From the NCBI GenBank assembly GCA_049487715.1, contig CP150554.1, positions 434,001-498,000 of the forward strand: a stretch of 64,000 bases of DNA. The letters run 5' to 3'. Position 1 is the stretch's first letter. Each line of letters starts with the position of its first letter. The DNA comes from Pycnococcus provasolii (Eukaryota > Chlorophyta > Pseudoscourfieldiophyceae > Pseudoscourfieldiales). The position numbers and the translations under genes were made by a program. Of this stretch, positions 47,861 to 57,125 are shown piece by piece. The notes beneath the pieces are model-generated. The model did not search any database, was not told where the DNA came from, and saw only the letters and a list, made by a program, of their open reading frames with translations.

Positions 47861-49216
47861 ATGGGCAAGTCCTCCTCTGAGAAGAAAGAGAAAGAGGTGG
47901 AGTACGCCATCCAACCCTCAACAACAACGCCGCCGCTTGACACGTCCTCCTGGCCGCTGCTGCTGAAAAATTATGGCGCGCTCAACGTTAGAACGGGACA
48001 CTACACGCCCATTCCGTGCGGATACTCACCGCTCCGACGACCCATCGACGAATACCTACGCTATGGAGTCGTCAACCTCGACAAACCCGCAAACCCGTCG
48101 TCGCACGAAGTTGTCGCGTGGATGCGACGCATGATGCGCGTCGAAAAGACGGGACACAGTGGAACACTCGACCCGAAGGTGACGGGAAACCTCATTTGCT
48201 GCATCGACCGCGCGACGAGGCTCGTCAAGGCACAGCAGGGGGCGGGTAAGGAGTACCTCACCGTGTGCCGCCTACACGCCGCGCCAGAGGGTGGTAAGGC
48301 GGAGGTTGCGCGCGCACTCGAGAGCCTGACGGGCGCGCTGTTCCAGAGGCCACCTCTCATCTCCGCCGTCAAACGCCAGCTGCGCATTCGGACCATCTAC
48401 GAGAACAAACTGCTGGAGTACGACGAAAAGCGTCGACTCGTCGTGTTCTGGGTGAAGTGCGAGGCGGGAACTTACATTCGTACGCTCTGCGTCCATATGG
48501 GACTTCTGCTAGGTGTAGGCGGCCACATGCAGGAACTGCGCCGTGTGAAGAGCGGAATCCTCGGCGAGACGGACAACATGGTCACTATGCACGACCTTCT
48601 CGATGCCATGCACTACTGGGACACATTTAAGGATGACACGTACATTCGCCGCGTTGTCATGCCGCTGGAGGTGCTGCTCACGAGCTACAAGAAGCTGGTG
48701 GTGAAGGACTCGTGCGTGAATGCCGTTTGCTACGGTGCACGGCTCATGATTCCCGGCCTCCTGCGATACGACCACGGCATTGAGGTGGGTGACGAGTGTG
48801 TCGTCATGACGACCAAGGGAGAGGCAGTGGCGGTTGCAATTGCGCAGATGACAACCGCAGTCATGGCAACGGTGGACCACGGCACAGTCGCAAAGGTGAA
48901 GCGCGTGGTGATGGAGCGAGACACGTACCCGCGCCGCTGGGGTCTCGGACCAGTCGCGCAGAAGAAAAAGAAGTTGGTCGCTGAAGGGCTTCTCGACAAA
49001 CACGGCAAACCGAACGAGAAGACTCCCGCGGAGTACCTGCGAGCGGTGCCTGACGCTGCGGCCGCGACGCCCGCGTCGCCGGCGCCGCAGGATACGGCGA
49101 TGGCGGACGTGAAGAGCGAGCCGAAGAGCGAGAAGAAGGAGCCGAAGAGCGAGAAGAAGGAGAAGAAAGAGAAGAAGGAGAAGAAGGAGAAGAAGGAGAA
49201 GAAGGAGAAGGAGTAG
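47861..49216 (+). CDS. CBF5: Dyskerin/Cbf5 rRNA pseudouridine synthase
   Basis: A 451-residue protein from the ATG at 47861. The dyskerin-like N-terminus [20 protein letters not shown] is followed by the TruB catalytic domain with Asp104 in [35 protein letters not shown] and [15 protein letters not shown]. The PUA domain is [20 protein letters not shown] and [17 protein letters not shown]. The tail is Lys/Glu-rich with KSEKKE and KEKK units. It is the catalytic subunit of H/ACA snoRNPs, acting in the nucleolus on rRNA and snRNA. The Lys-rich tail comes from an (AAG/GAG)n repeat, so its length may be variable. Confidence 0.96.
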   Translation: MGKSSSEKKEKEVEYAIQPSTTTPPLDTSSWPLLLKNYGALNVRTGHYTPIPCGYSPLRRPIDEYLRYGVVNLDKPANPSSHEVVAWMRRMMRVEKTGHSGTLDPKVTGNLICCIDRATRLVKAQQGAGKEYLTVCRLHAAPEGGKAEVARALESLTGALFQRPPLISAVKRQLRIRTIYENKLLEYDEKRRLVVFWVKCEAGTYIRTLCVHMGLLLGVGGHMQELRRVKSGILGETDNMVTMHDLLDAMHYWDTFKDDTYIRRVVMPLEVLLTSYKKLVVKDSCVNAVCYGARLMIPGLLRYDHGIEVGDECVVMTTKGEAVAVAIAQMTTAVMATVDHGTVAKVKRVVMERDTYPRRWGLGPVAQKKKKLVAEGLLDKHGKPNEKTPAEYLRAVPDAAAATPASPAPQDTAMADVKSEPKSEKKEPKSEKKEKKEKKEKKEKKEKKEKE

Positions 49217-49511
49217 TTTGTAACAGGTCCTCTATGGATGGAAAGCACTACAGCACAGCACACACACATGCGCGCGTTTCTCCCGTACTGTAGTACTACT
49301 GTATCTCTTACTGTGTTGTCTCCATGACTATGTACTGTAGTCTATCCATAGACTAGAAAAGTTACATACGTGTGCGTGTGCGTGACAACAGATAAAGTTT
49401 TAGGGTGGTAGAGGTTGTGATTTGTGTCGGGGGTTTGGACTGGGCGATTTTAATCCCTCCCCCCCCATCATCGCTCCACCTCATCGCTCCCCCTCATCGC
49501 TCGTGGTGGTG

Positions 49512-50477
49512 ATGATGCCCTCGCCCTTGCTCCTCCTTCTTATTGCCTCGTGCGCCGCCTTGGAGCCCGCCTCGGGTCTTCCGTGGTCGCAGGAGCACGC
49601 GACCGCCGCGTCGCTCGCAGGCCCGCCGGGAGGAACGCGCTCCGTCGTCTCGCGCGACTACTCGCTCATCACGCCGGACTCGCGCGTCTACACGGGTGCG
49701 CCCGGCTGGTCCAAGGCGTCCGTCGCGCATATTGTCAGCCCCGCATTTCCCACGGGTGCTGCATTCGCCATGTTCATCGCGGAGGTGCCCGCGGGAGGCA
49801 CGTGCGCGCCCGCGCCCGCGGGACACAGCCGCTTCGTGCTCTCGCTGCGTGGCGAGGCGACGTGGAAGACGGCGTCTGGTGAGTATCCCGGGGCGGACGT
49901 GAATACGAAGAAGGACGTGTACGCATTCTTTCCCGCGCACGCGCCGTACACGTGCGAGGCGAAGACGCACACCACGCTGCTCGTTTACGAGAAGCGCTAC
50001 GACGGCGATAAGGCGGGCGACGATATGCCGCAGGTGCTGAGCGGCGAGGTGGAAACGAGCCCTCTTCTGGACGTTGGTGTGGAGGTGTTCAAGCTTCGGA
50101 AGCTCCTCCCTCAGACGCTTGCATACGACTTCAACGTGCACGTGATGGACTTTTACCCGGGCGAATATCTGAAGGTTCGCGAAATCCACCACAACCAGCA
50201 CGGCCTTCTTCTGCTCACCGGCGAGGGAATCTACCGACTTGGAAACGACTTCCACCCCGTCAGCGCGGGTGACTGCATCTACATGGCACCTTACGTGCCG
50301 CAGTGGTACGGCGCACTTGGTACGAACACGAGCAGATACATTCTCTACAAGGATGCAAACCGCGAGCCGGCGATTTACGGTGGTGCGCACACTTCGGGGA
50401 AGGCGGGAGGATGTGGAGTTGGTTGCAGCGCCAGCGGCGGCGGTGGTGGCTCGTGTTCCGCGACCGCGACTGACTAA
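49512..50477 (+). CDS. (S)-ureidoglycine aminohydrolase
   Basis: A 321-residue protein from the ATG at 49512, with a signal peptide (MMPSPLLLLLIASCAALEPA) targeting the ER, as in the plant enzyme. Two cupin barrels follow. The second has the metal motif VREIHHNQHGLLLLTGEGIY (Glu, His, His) and the Gln in APYVPQWYGALG, matching the Mn-binding residues of the plant enzyme. It converts (S)-ureidoglycine to ureidoglycolate plus ammonia in purine and ureide breakdown. The C-terminus carries a Gly/Cys/Ser-rich low-complexity tail absent from plant homologues. It converges on the UDP-glucose epimerase gene with 74 bp between stops. Confidence 0.93.
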   Translation: MMPSPLLLLLIASCAALEPASGLPWSQEHATAASLAGPPGGTRSVVSRDYSLITPDSRVYTGAPGWSKASVAHIVSPAFPTGAAFAMFIAEVPAGGTCAPAPAGHSRFVLSLRGEATWKTASGEYPGADVNTKKDVYAFFPAHAPYTCEAKTHTTLLVYEKRYDGDKAGDDMPQVLSGEVETSPLLDVGVEVFKLRKLLPQTLAYDFNVHVMDFYPGEYLKVREIHHNQHGLLLLTGEGIYRLGNDFHPVSAGDCIYMAPYVPQWYGALGTNTSRYILYKDANREPAIYGGAHTSGKAGGCGVGCSASGGGGGSCSATATD

Positions 50478-50551
50478 CTTATACCAACTGCGCAGAAAAG
50501 GCAACACAGAGGGCAAAATGAAGTAGTACTTAGTAACATGGATATTTCTAT

Positions 50552-51652
50552 TTAACTCTCCGCCGCGCCCTTGCCCGCGTATCCGTACGGGTTTTTCGAA
50601 ACCCAGTTCCACTGGTCGGCGCAAATCTCCTTTATGCTGCGCTTGGCGGTCCACCCGAGCTCCTTCGCCGCGAGGTCCGTCGCAGCGTAGTTGATGGCGA
50701 CGTCGCCGTGGCGTCGATCGGAGATGACCAGCGGCACCTTCTTGCCGCTCGCCTCCTCGAACGCCTTGACGATTTCCAAGACGGACGTTCCCTTGCCCGT
50801 TCCGAGGTTGTAGACTTTGCACCCAAGATTCTCTTCTGCGACAGCCTTGTTGACAGCCGCCACGTGACCTTCCGCGAGGTCCATGACGTGGATGTAGTCT
50901 CGCACGCCCGTTCCGTCGACGGTGTTGTAGTCGTTGCCATACACCGTCAGCTTCTCGCGCCGTCCCACAGCCACCTGCTGAACATACGGCATGAGGTTGT
51001 TCGGAATTCCCTTGGGATCTTCTCCCATGGTTCCCGACGGGTGTCCTCCGACGGGGTTGAAGTACCGCAGTAGCACGACGCGCCAGCGTGTGTCTGCGAC
51101 GCACTGGTCCTTGAAGATGTGCTCGATGAAAAGCTTCGTGCGTCCGTACGGGTTGGTTGCGGTTGTTGGGAAGTCTTCGTTGCACGGCACGGATGCAGGG
51201 TCGCCGTACACGGTGGCTGAGCTGCTGAACACGAGCGTTCGGCACCCGTTCGCGTCGAGCGCGTTGATGAGGTTGAGCGTTCCTGTGATGTTGTTGCTGT
51301 AGTACCTGATGGGCTGAGAGACTGACTCTCCGACGGCTTTGAGTCCAGCGAAGTGTATGCAGGCATCGAAAGGCTTTCCGGCGTCCGCCATGAGTTTTGC
51401 GAGAGCCGGTTCGTCCATGAGGTCCAGTTTGGTGAATTGGAGGCGCGCGGCAAGTTGCGGCCCGACGATGGCGTTGATGCGTTCGATGACAAGTTCCGTG
51501 GAGTTGTCGAGGTTGTCGACGATGTGCGCCTCGTATCCCTCTGAGAGGAGCGCGACGACGGTGTGCGATCCGATAAAGCCGGTACCTCCTGTGACTAAAA
51601 TACGACCGCGTACTGGTGGTGGTGAGGCTGAGGCCCCGGAAGAAGACGCCAT
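50552..51652 (-). CDS. GALE: UDP-glucose 4-epimerase
   Basis: A 366-residue SDR enzyme from the ATG at 51652. The NAD-binding TGGTGFIG (21-28), NLDNS, FAGLKAVGESV, the catalytic Ser in SSSATVYG, and Tyr169/Lys173 in NPYGRTK all fit GALE. VRDYIHVMDLAEGHVAA and YNLGTGKGTSVLEI complete the pattern. It interconverts UDP-glucose and UDP-galactose in the cytosol, feeding galactolipids and cell-surface glycans. Length is typical (~340-350) with a short Ser/Ala-rich N-terminal extension. Confidence 0.96.
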   Translation of the reverse strand: MASSSGASASPPPVRGRILVTGGTGFIGSHTVVALLSEGYEAHIVDNLDNSTELVIERINAIVGPQLAARLQFTKLDLMDEPALAKLMADAGKPFDACIHFAGLKAVGESVSQPIRYYSNNITGTLNLINALDANGCRTLVFSSSATVYGDPASVPCNEDFPTTATNPYGRTKLFIEHIFKDQCVADTRWRVVLLRYFNPVGGHPSGTMGEDPKGIPNNLMPYVQQVAVGRREKLTVYGNDYNTVDGTGVRDYIHVMDLAEGHVAAVNKAVAEENLGCKVYNLGTGKGTSVLEIVKAFEEASGKKVPLVISDRRHGDVAINYAATDLAAKELGWTAKRSIKEICADQWNWVSKNPYGYAGKGAAES

Positions 51653-52021
51653 ATCTTTTTTTAAAGTGATCGCCAAAATAAAAGATGCACCTGCGTACCA
51701 AACTAACTCGTAGACCGGGGGATAAGATTTCTTTTCTAAAAAAAAATATTAATTAGGGTTTTAGGGGGAGGAGCCCCGGCGGCCCCGGACACCTAAACTT
51801 ACCTGCCCCGGTCTCTGTGGTGCTCGGACCAGCCAGCCGCCACGTCGTCCAAACTCAGTCTCTTCCCTTCCCCGCCGTTGCCTCCCGACACCCCAGGGGC
51901 CAGGGGCAGGGGGGGGACTTGTCATTTTATTTGGCAACCTTTCGTCGTCGTCGTCGTTTCTCGTTTCTGTTGTTTCTATCAGCATTTATACAGTCTAAGG
52001 TGGATCACCTTGTAGATAGAT
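51653..52021. promoter_or_regulatory. Divergent promoter GALE/FIST gene
   Basis: 369 bp between divergent genes. It contains attagggttttagggggagg at about 51752-51772, similar to G-rich elements in other divergent promoters here. Confidence 0.45.
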
Positions 52022-53713
52022 ATGACTCCTATCATAAAAAATCATATCCTTCCTTCCTTTGGGTCGTCGTCATCTTCGTCGTCGAAGTTTGGGAAGGTAG
52101 GTGCTCGTCGGCGTCATCGCTCGTCGGCGGCATCCTTGGTGCCTCGCTCGTCGGCGTCAGCTTCGTCGGCGGCATCCTCACCTAGTACGCCTCTTCCGGC
52201 GTGGGCGACAGCACTCGTCGAAGGAACACAAAATACGCTACAGCGCGCGTGCGATGACGCCATCGCACGCATGCCTAGCAACGCGGAAGAACCTACCGTC
52301 GCCATTTGCTTCGTAAGCTCGACGCTCAACGACTCGTACGATGACACAGTAGCAACGCTCAGACAACGCGTGCCCAGCCTAAGAGCCGTTGTCGGCTGCT
52401 CCGCTTACGGATGCATAGGCGAGGAGGACGCGGACGACGACAGCAACGACGACACGCAGCCAAAAGAGGTGGAGCGAAAGGCAGCCGCGTGCGTCGCACT
52501 CGGGGCATTCCCACAGTCAGTCGCTGTCGCCACGCACGTCGAGGATAACAGCCTTCCAGACGCAGACGACCCGCCGGAGGTTTGGCACGCGCGCTTCGGT
52601 CTCGCGGGAACGCCCGCCGAGGCTATCTCGAGAGACCCGCCGTCGTTCGTCGTGTTCTCGTCGCCGGGATTTCGCAACCTGCAGGCTCTTATCGACGGGC
52701 TGGACTTTGCCTTTCCCAACTGCAGCGTCGTCGGAGGCATCTCCAGCTGGAGCGAGATGGAGCACCCGCAGGCACTCTTCCACTACGCGGCTACGGACGA
52801 AGCTGCAGCTGGTGGGAGCACGGGGAGGTACGAGACAGGTGCTGTCGTGCTCTGCCTGCAAGGTGGCGGCGTGCGCATCGAATCGTTAGCAGCTCAGGGA
52901 TGCCGGCCGCTGCACACGCCACCAATCGCCATCGCCTCGAGTGATCGCAATATCGTCACGAGCGTGATTGCTTCAAATGGATCGAAGGTGACACCTCTCG
53001 AGCACCTCATGCGCACGCTGTCGAATCTTGACGACTCGGATCGCTCGGCGGCACGCAATTTAATGGCGGCGCTTACGCCCAAGTCCACCGACGCACTTCG
53101 CTCGGATGACGACGAGAATAAAGACGACGACGGGAAGAAGGAGGATGAAAAGGAGGAGGACGACGACGAAGAGTCGCCTTCGTGGAAATCGACGTGGGGC
53201 TCAGACTCCACCAATGGATATCTCGTAAGGCCGATTGTTGGTGCTGACAACAATTCTGGCGCGGTGGCACTTGGCAGTGAAATATCGCCTGACCAGAGGC
53301 TGACGTGGGTGTGCCGCGACAAGGAGGGTGCGACGCAAGATTTGGAGCTGCACCTGTCGGAGCGCGTTCGCCGTCGCCTTGAGGCTTCATTTTCCGGTTC
53401 ATCCGAAGGTTCGACGAAGCAGGTGTTGGGGTGCCTGCTCTGTGCGTGCAACGGCCGTGGGTACGATCTCTTTCAGAGCGACTCTTTTGACAGCCGCACG
53501 GTGCGTCGATACGAGCCGAGCGGCAAGGTGTGCGGTTATTTCGCGAACGGCGAGATTGCCCGTTGCGGCGTGCACGACCCTGCGGTGGCGGCGGCGGCGG
53601 CAGATCGCTCGCCTTCTCGTCGGCAGAGCAGCATCTCAAGCCGTGACCCCGTGTCTTTGCTGGGCTTCACGCTCGTCGTGGGGTTCGTCACGTACAGCCC
53701 ACCGCCAAGCTAA
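52022..53713 (+). CDS. FIST-domain protein, probably plastid-targeted
   Basis: A 563-residue protein. The first ~60 residues are Ser/Arg/Ala-rich, typical of a transit peptide. FIST_N covers about 60-320: AICFVSSTLNDSYDDTVATL, LRAVVGCSAYGCIG, FSSPGFRNLQALIDGLD, NCSVVGGISSW. FIST_C ends with VLGCLLCACNGRGYDLFQ, GYFANGEIARCG and LLGFTLVVGFVTYS. FIST domains bind small ligands in bacterial signalling proteins, and plants and algae have stand-alone FIST proteins of unknown role. An Asp/Lys/Glu-rich insertion (KDDDGKKEDEKEEDDDEE) near residue 365 comes from GAC/GAG repeats. Confidence 0.88.
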   Translation: MTPIIKNHILPSFGSSSSSSSKFGKVGARRRHRSSAASLVPRSSASASSAASSPSTPLPAWATALVEGTQNTLQRACDDAIARMPSNAEEPTVAICFVSSTLNDSYDDTVATLRQRVPSLRAVVGCSAYGCIGEEDADDDSNDDTQPKEVERKAAACVALGAFPQSVAVATHVEDNSLPDADDPPEVWHARFGLAGTPAEAISRDPPSFVVFSSPGFRNLQALIDGLDFAFPNCSVVGGISSWSEMEHPQALFHYAATDEAAAGGSTGRYETGAVVLCLQGGGVRIESLAAQGCRPLHTPPIAIASSDRNIVTSVIASNGSKVTPLEHLMRTLSNLDDSDRSAARNLMAALTPKSTDALRSDDDENKDDDGKKEDEKEEDDDEESPSWKSTWGSDSTNGYLVRPIVGADNNSGAVALGSEISPDQRLTWVCRDKEGATQDLELHLSERVRRRLEASFSGSSEGSTKQVLGCLLCACNGRGYDLFQSDSFDSRTVRRYEPSGKVCGYFANGEIARCGVHDPAVAAAAADRSPSRRQSSISSRDPVSLLGFTLVVGFVTYSPPPS

Positions 53714-54735
53714 GATCACTCATTCAGTACATGTAATACTGTAGAGTTTACTTCGTGCAACTTGTTGCGGCCGGTGTTACGCATTTTACCGTAGTCAATT
53801 ATGTCTTTGATTGAGGATATCAATTGAGGGCTTCTTGAAAGCCAAAAGTCTTTGGAAAAGCCTGCCCTAGTCGGGATACCGGTTCCACGAATTTGGCCAG
53901 CGCAGCAACAGGGTGGAAGAACGCGGTATCTTCTTAGACTACGCTTCCTACATCCCCGAGCGGGCTTCCAGGAGCCCGTCGACGATTTCTCGCCGTCCCT
54001 TGCTTGATCTACTGAACATATCCTCTCCCTTTCCCTCTCGCCCAGTCGCCCAAGACGCAAGTTATCGTACCAACTACAGTAGGAAGGCCTACCACCCTAG
54101 TCTAAGAACTATGGAAGCCGATCGATCATCCCACTACCCGGTACTGTAAACTTTACCGGGGGATATCAATAGCTCGCACGACGAAGCAGACGAACGAACG
54201 CGACGACGCGCGTGCGCATCGCGTGCGCATCCCATCATCGGCTCGGGCAAAGACGGGCAAAGCCAGCCAGCCAGCCAGCCAGCCGAGAAGGGGCGATTTG
54301 CCCCGGGAAAAAGAATCGCGGAAACGGTTCGGGAAAAGGAACCAAGGGCAAGGATAGGAAGGGAAGGGAAGGGAAGGTGCACGGCTCTCCGAAGACTGCG
54401 TGCGATCAATCTTCGTTCTCTTTCACCTCTTCTTTCTCCGGCCCCTCGTTCTCTTCTCCTCTTCTTCTCTTCTGCTCTTTCTCTTTCTCGGCGACTTCTC
54501 GGGACGACACACATCTCCATCCCTCGCAGAATCATCTCCCTTCATCCATCTGAGTGTCTCGCCTTGTCTTTGTTGATTTTGGTGACTCCTTTTTGGTGAC
54601 TGTCATTGAGTCTGATCTTGATCTTGTGTGCTTCTTTGTTTCTTTTAAAGTGTGATTCTTTCGCAGTGTGATTCTTTCGCAGTGTGATTCTGCACTTGTT
54701 TTGTATCTGTAGTCATAACAACGCGGTAGTGTCAT
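53714..54735. other. Intergenic, 5' region of the WD40 gene
   Basis: 1 kb. It contains TACTGTA near 53738 and at 54142-54148, an (AGCC)6 run at about 54262-54286, gggaa repeats near 54358-54376 and a 16-bp tandem repeat (agtgtgattctttcgc, 2.75 copies) at 54649-54692 that places two ttcgcag acceptor-like sites 16 bp apart, possibly for a 5' UTR intron. Confidence 0.5.
54649..54692 (+). repeat. 16-bp tandem repeat with duplicated acceptor-like sites
   Basis: agtgtgattctttcgc at 54649 and 54665, with a partial copy at 54681. Confidence 0.9.
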
Positions 54736-55940
54736 ATGACGGTAGAAGTCGGTGCTGGTGGGGGTGCAGGGGGTGCGGGGGTGCAGGGCTCGCGGGGGGC
54801 ACGACTACGCTAGCGGCGGACGTGCCGAGCACGGCAGCCGCGACAACAGGGGGGGCAGGGACGGCGGCACCGCCGACGACAGCAGGGGGGGCAGGGACGG
54901 CGACAGGGCTCGACGCGCCCAAGGATAACGGCGCGGAGATCTACACATACGAGGCAGGATGGCTGCTCTACGCAATGAACTGGAGTCACCGACGCGACCA
55001 GATGTTCCGCCTCGCCGTCGGCAGCTTTCGAGAGGAGACGAACAACACCGTGGAGGTGATCAAGCTCGACGAAAACACGGGAAGCTTTCGCAAGACGGGC
55101 TCGTTCGCGCACCCGTACCCGACGACGAAGATCATGTTCATCCCCGACCGCGAGTGCACACGCCCCGACCTCATGGCGACGACGGCAGACTTCCTGCGAC
55201 TATGGCAGGTGAACAGCGACGACTCGGTGAGCCTCAAGGCGCTTCTGAACTCCAACTCCAAGTCCGAGTTCTGCGCCCCGCTCACGTCGTTCGACTGGAA
55301 CGAGATTCACCCCAACCTCATCGGCACGAGCTCCATCGACACAACATGCACCATCTGGGACATTGAAACGCAGCAGGTGGACACGCAGCTCATAGCGCAC
55401 GATAAGGAGGTGTACGACGTCGCCTGGGGTGGGCCAGGTGTTTTTGCATCCGTGTCGGCGGACGGGTCTGTGCGCGTGTTCGACATGCGCGACAAGGAGC
55501 ACAGCACCATCATATACGAGACGCCAGGAAAGCCGAACGAAACGCCTCTGCTGCGCCTTGGCTGGAACAAGGTGGACCCGCGGTACATGGCGACGATTCT
55601 TCTCGACAGCCACAAGGTGATGGTGCTCGACATCCGGTATCCGACGCTTCCAGTGGCGGAGCTGACGCGCCACCAAGCATGCGTGAATGCTCTAGCGTGG
55701 GCGCCGCACAGCTCGTGCCACATGTGCACGGCTGGCGACGACGCTCAGGCATTGATTTGGGACTTGAGCGGCGTTCAGCCTGAGTCGAACGCGCCTGGGA
55801 TGGAGAGCACGAAGCTTGGTCTTGACCCGATTTTGAGCTACCAGGCTGCGGCAGAGATCAACACCTTGCAGTGGAGCGCGGTGCAGCCTGACTGGGTCGC
55901 CATTGCGTATGGAAGCAAGGTTCAGATCCTGCGTGTTTAG
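54736..55940 (+). CDS. TTG1/LWD/DCAF7-type WD40 protein (1 probable frameshift)
   Basis: A WD40 propeller scaffold: [107 protein letters not shown] and ending [15 protein letters not shown]. This matches plant TTG1/LWD1 and animal DCAF7 along the whole domain. They bridge transcription factors, kinases or ubiquitin ligases. The WD frame has no ATG upstream. The ATG at 54736 ([20 protein letters not shown]) is out of frame and would join if the G6 run at about 54794-54799 had one more G, giving 401 aa. A Gly/Thr/Ala-rich repeat leads into the propeller. Confidence 0.9.
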
Positions 55941-56275
55941 CAAGATGCTCAGCAAGCCTGACTCTTGATTTCTTTGCGTCTCGTCTTCTTGAGCTCTCTC
56001 TTTCTTTCTCTCTCTCTCTCCCTCTCGCTTCTTCGCGTTTTGCATCTGCGCGCAAAACGCGTGTAATCATCTACCTCTTTCTAGTGGTCTTTCCATGATT
56101 TCTTTCTGAAAATGTGATTTGTTCCGTGGCCGAGAAATACTGGACACACACACACACACACAAACATATGTAGTTTACTGTAGTTTACTCTTGATTTGTG
56201 CAACGCAAGAGTTTGGTGATTTTGCAAAATATCGCCTTCGATGCGTTTGCCGCCAAATGGTTAGTGTCGCCTATT
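55941..56275. other. Convergent 3' spacer with CA repeat
   Basis: 335 bp between the stops of the WD40 and DUF1963 genes. It has a CT-rich tract near 56000-56028, (CA)n at about 56143-56162 and tagtttactgtagtttactc near 56170. No gene seen. Confidence 0.5.
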
Positions 56276-56931
56276 TCAGTAGCATTGCAAGATGCAGCGA
56301 ACGTTGGTGAAGACGCTTGCTTTCAGATCGCTGCGTGGGATCATGAAGTAGAGACACCCAGAGTCACCCCACATGTGTCCATACACAGCTTCTTTGGATT
56401 CCACCTGCATGAGTAGCATCCACTTGCGCTTTGCTGCCGCTTCGTCGATTTGCACGCCGTCGCTGCCAAGCGTCATGCGCTCTGCTTGAGCCTCGAGCGT
56501 ATCGTTTTGAATGAGGTCCGGCGTCCCAAGTAACATGAGGCCGGAGAGATGCTCATCCATCGCTTCTGAGCGAAAGGGACCGTCGGATCCGGGTTTGCGA
56601 ATCGTCGTGGTGTGAACAAGGTCTTCCTCCGCTGTGTAAATCACACGACAGCTCGTCGCGTCTTCCGCGCGGAAGCCCCAAGGTTGCTTTTCAACGTCGT
56701 AGAAGACGGATAGGAGGCCACTTGAAGGCATCGGCTTAGAGTCGACATCGCTCAAGTTGATTTGCAGTAGGAAATCGAGCGGTCCGTCGTTGAACGAGGG
56801 CCACTCCTGGTCTGGCGGCAACTGCGCGCAGCCTCCAAACCTGCTCTGATACGGCATGCGTTTCCAGTTTTGCAGCTTGTCGTCACGCAGTTGGTGACGC
56901 AGTTCGACGCCAAGAATGATGGCGAGACGGG
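56276..56931 (-). CDS. DUF1963/YwqG-like protein, 5' end missing
   Basis: The frame from 56931 to the stop at 56276 encodes ARLAIILGVELRHQL then MPYQSRFGGCAQLPPDQEWP, the GG.P.LP...WP signature of the DUF1963/YwqG family, then LDFLLQINLSDV, GLLSVFYDVEKQPWGF, LLGTPDLIQND, WMLLMQVES and GDSGCLYFMI. Function of the family is unknown. An acceptor-like cccgcag precedes 56931 on the minus strand and no start codon precedes it in frame, so either an upstream exon exists or the 5' end was lost where the repeat block begins. The only internal ATG (56857) would delete the first conserved helix. Treat as partial or possibly a pseudogene. Confidence 0.7.
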
Positions 56932-56947
56932 CTGCGGGTAGGGGGAG

Positions 56948-56979
56948 ATTATAGTGGGCTGTCAGTCACCCACTATAAT
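56948..56979. repeat. Perfect 11-bp inverted repeat at the edge of the repeat block
   Basis: attatagtggg (56948-56958) and cccactataat (56969-56979) flank a 10-nt loop. It lies between the truncated DUF1963 gene and the repeat array and may mark an element end or form a hairpin. Confidence 0.8.
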
Positions 56980-57125
56980 ACACCACGTCCTGATGAAACT
57001 CAAGACGGTTTTCCCCAAAACCAAATTCCACAAAACAAATCTCCAGTGGGGGTTTCACCACAACAAACCCCCAATTCTGAAACCCCTTGGGGTGGAAGCT
57101 CTTGCATCTCCTAATTATTTGCTAT

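Noticed and set aside
49494-51701. 735-residue minus-strand ORF antisense to ureidoglycine aminohydrolase and overlapping the epimerase gene
   Set aside because: Arg/His-rich shadow translation; the opposite and alternative frames encode clearly conserved enzymes.
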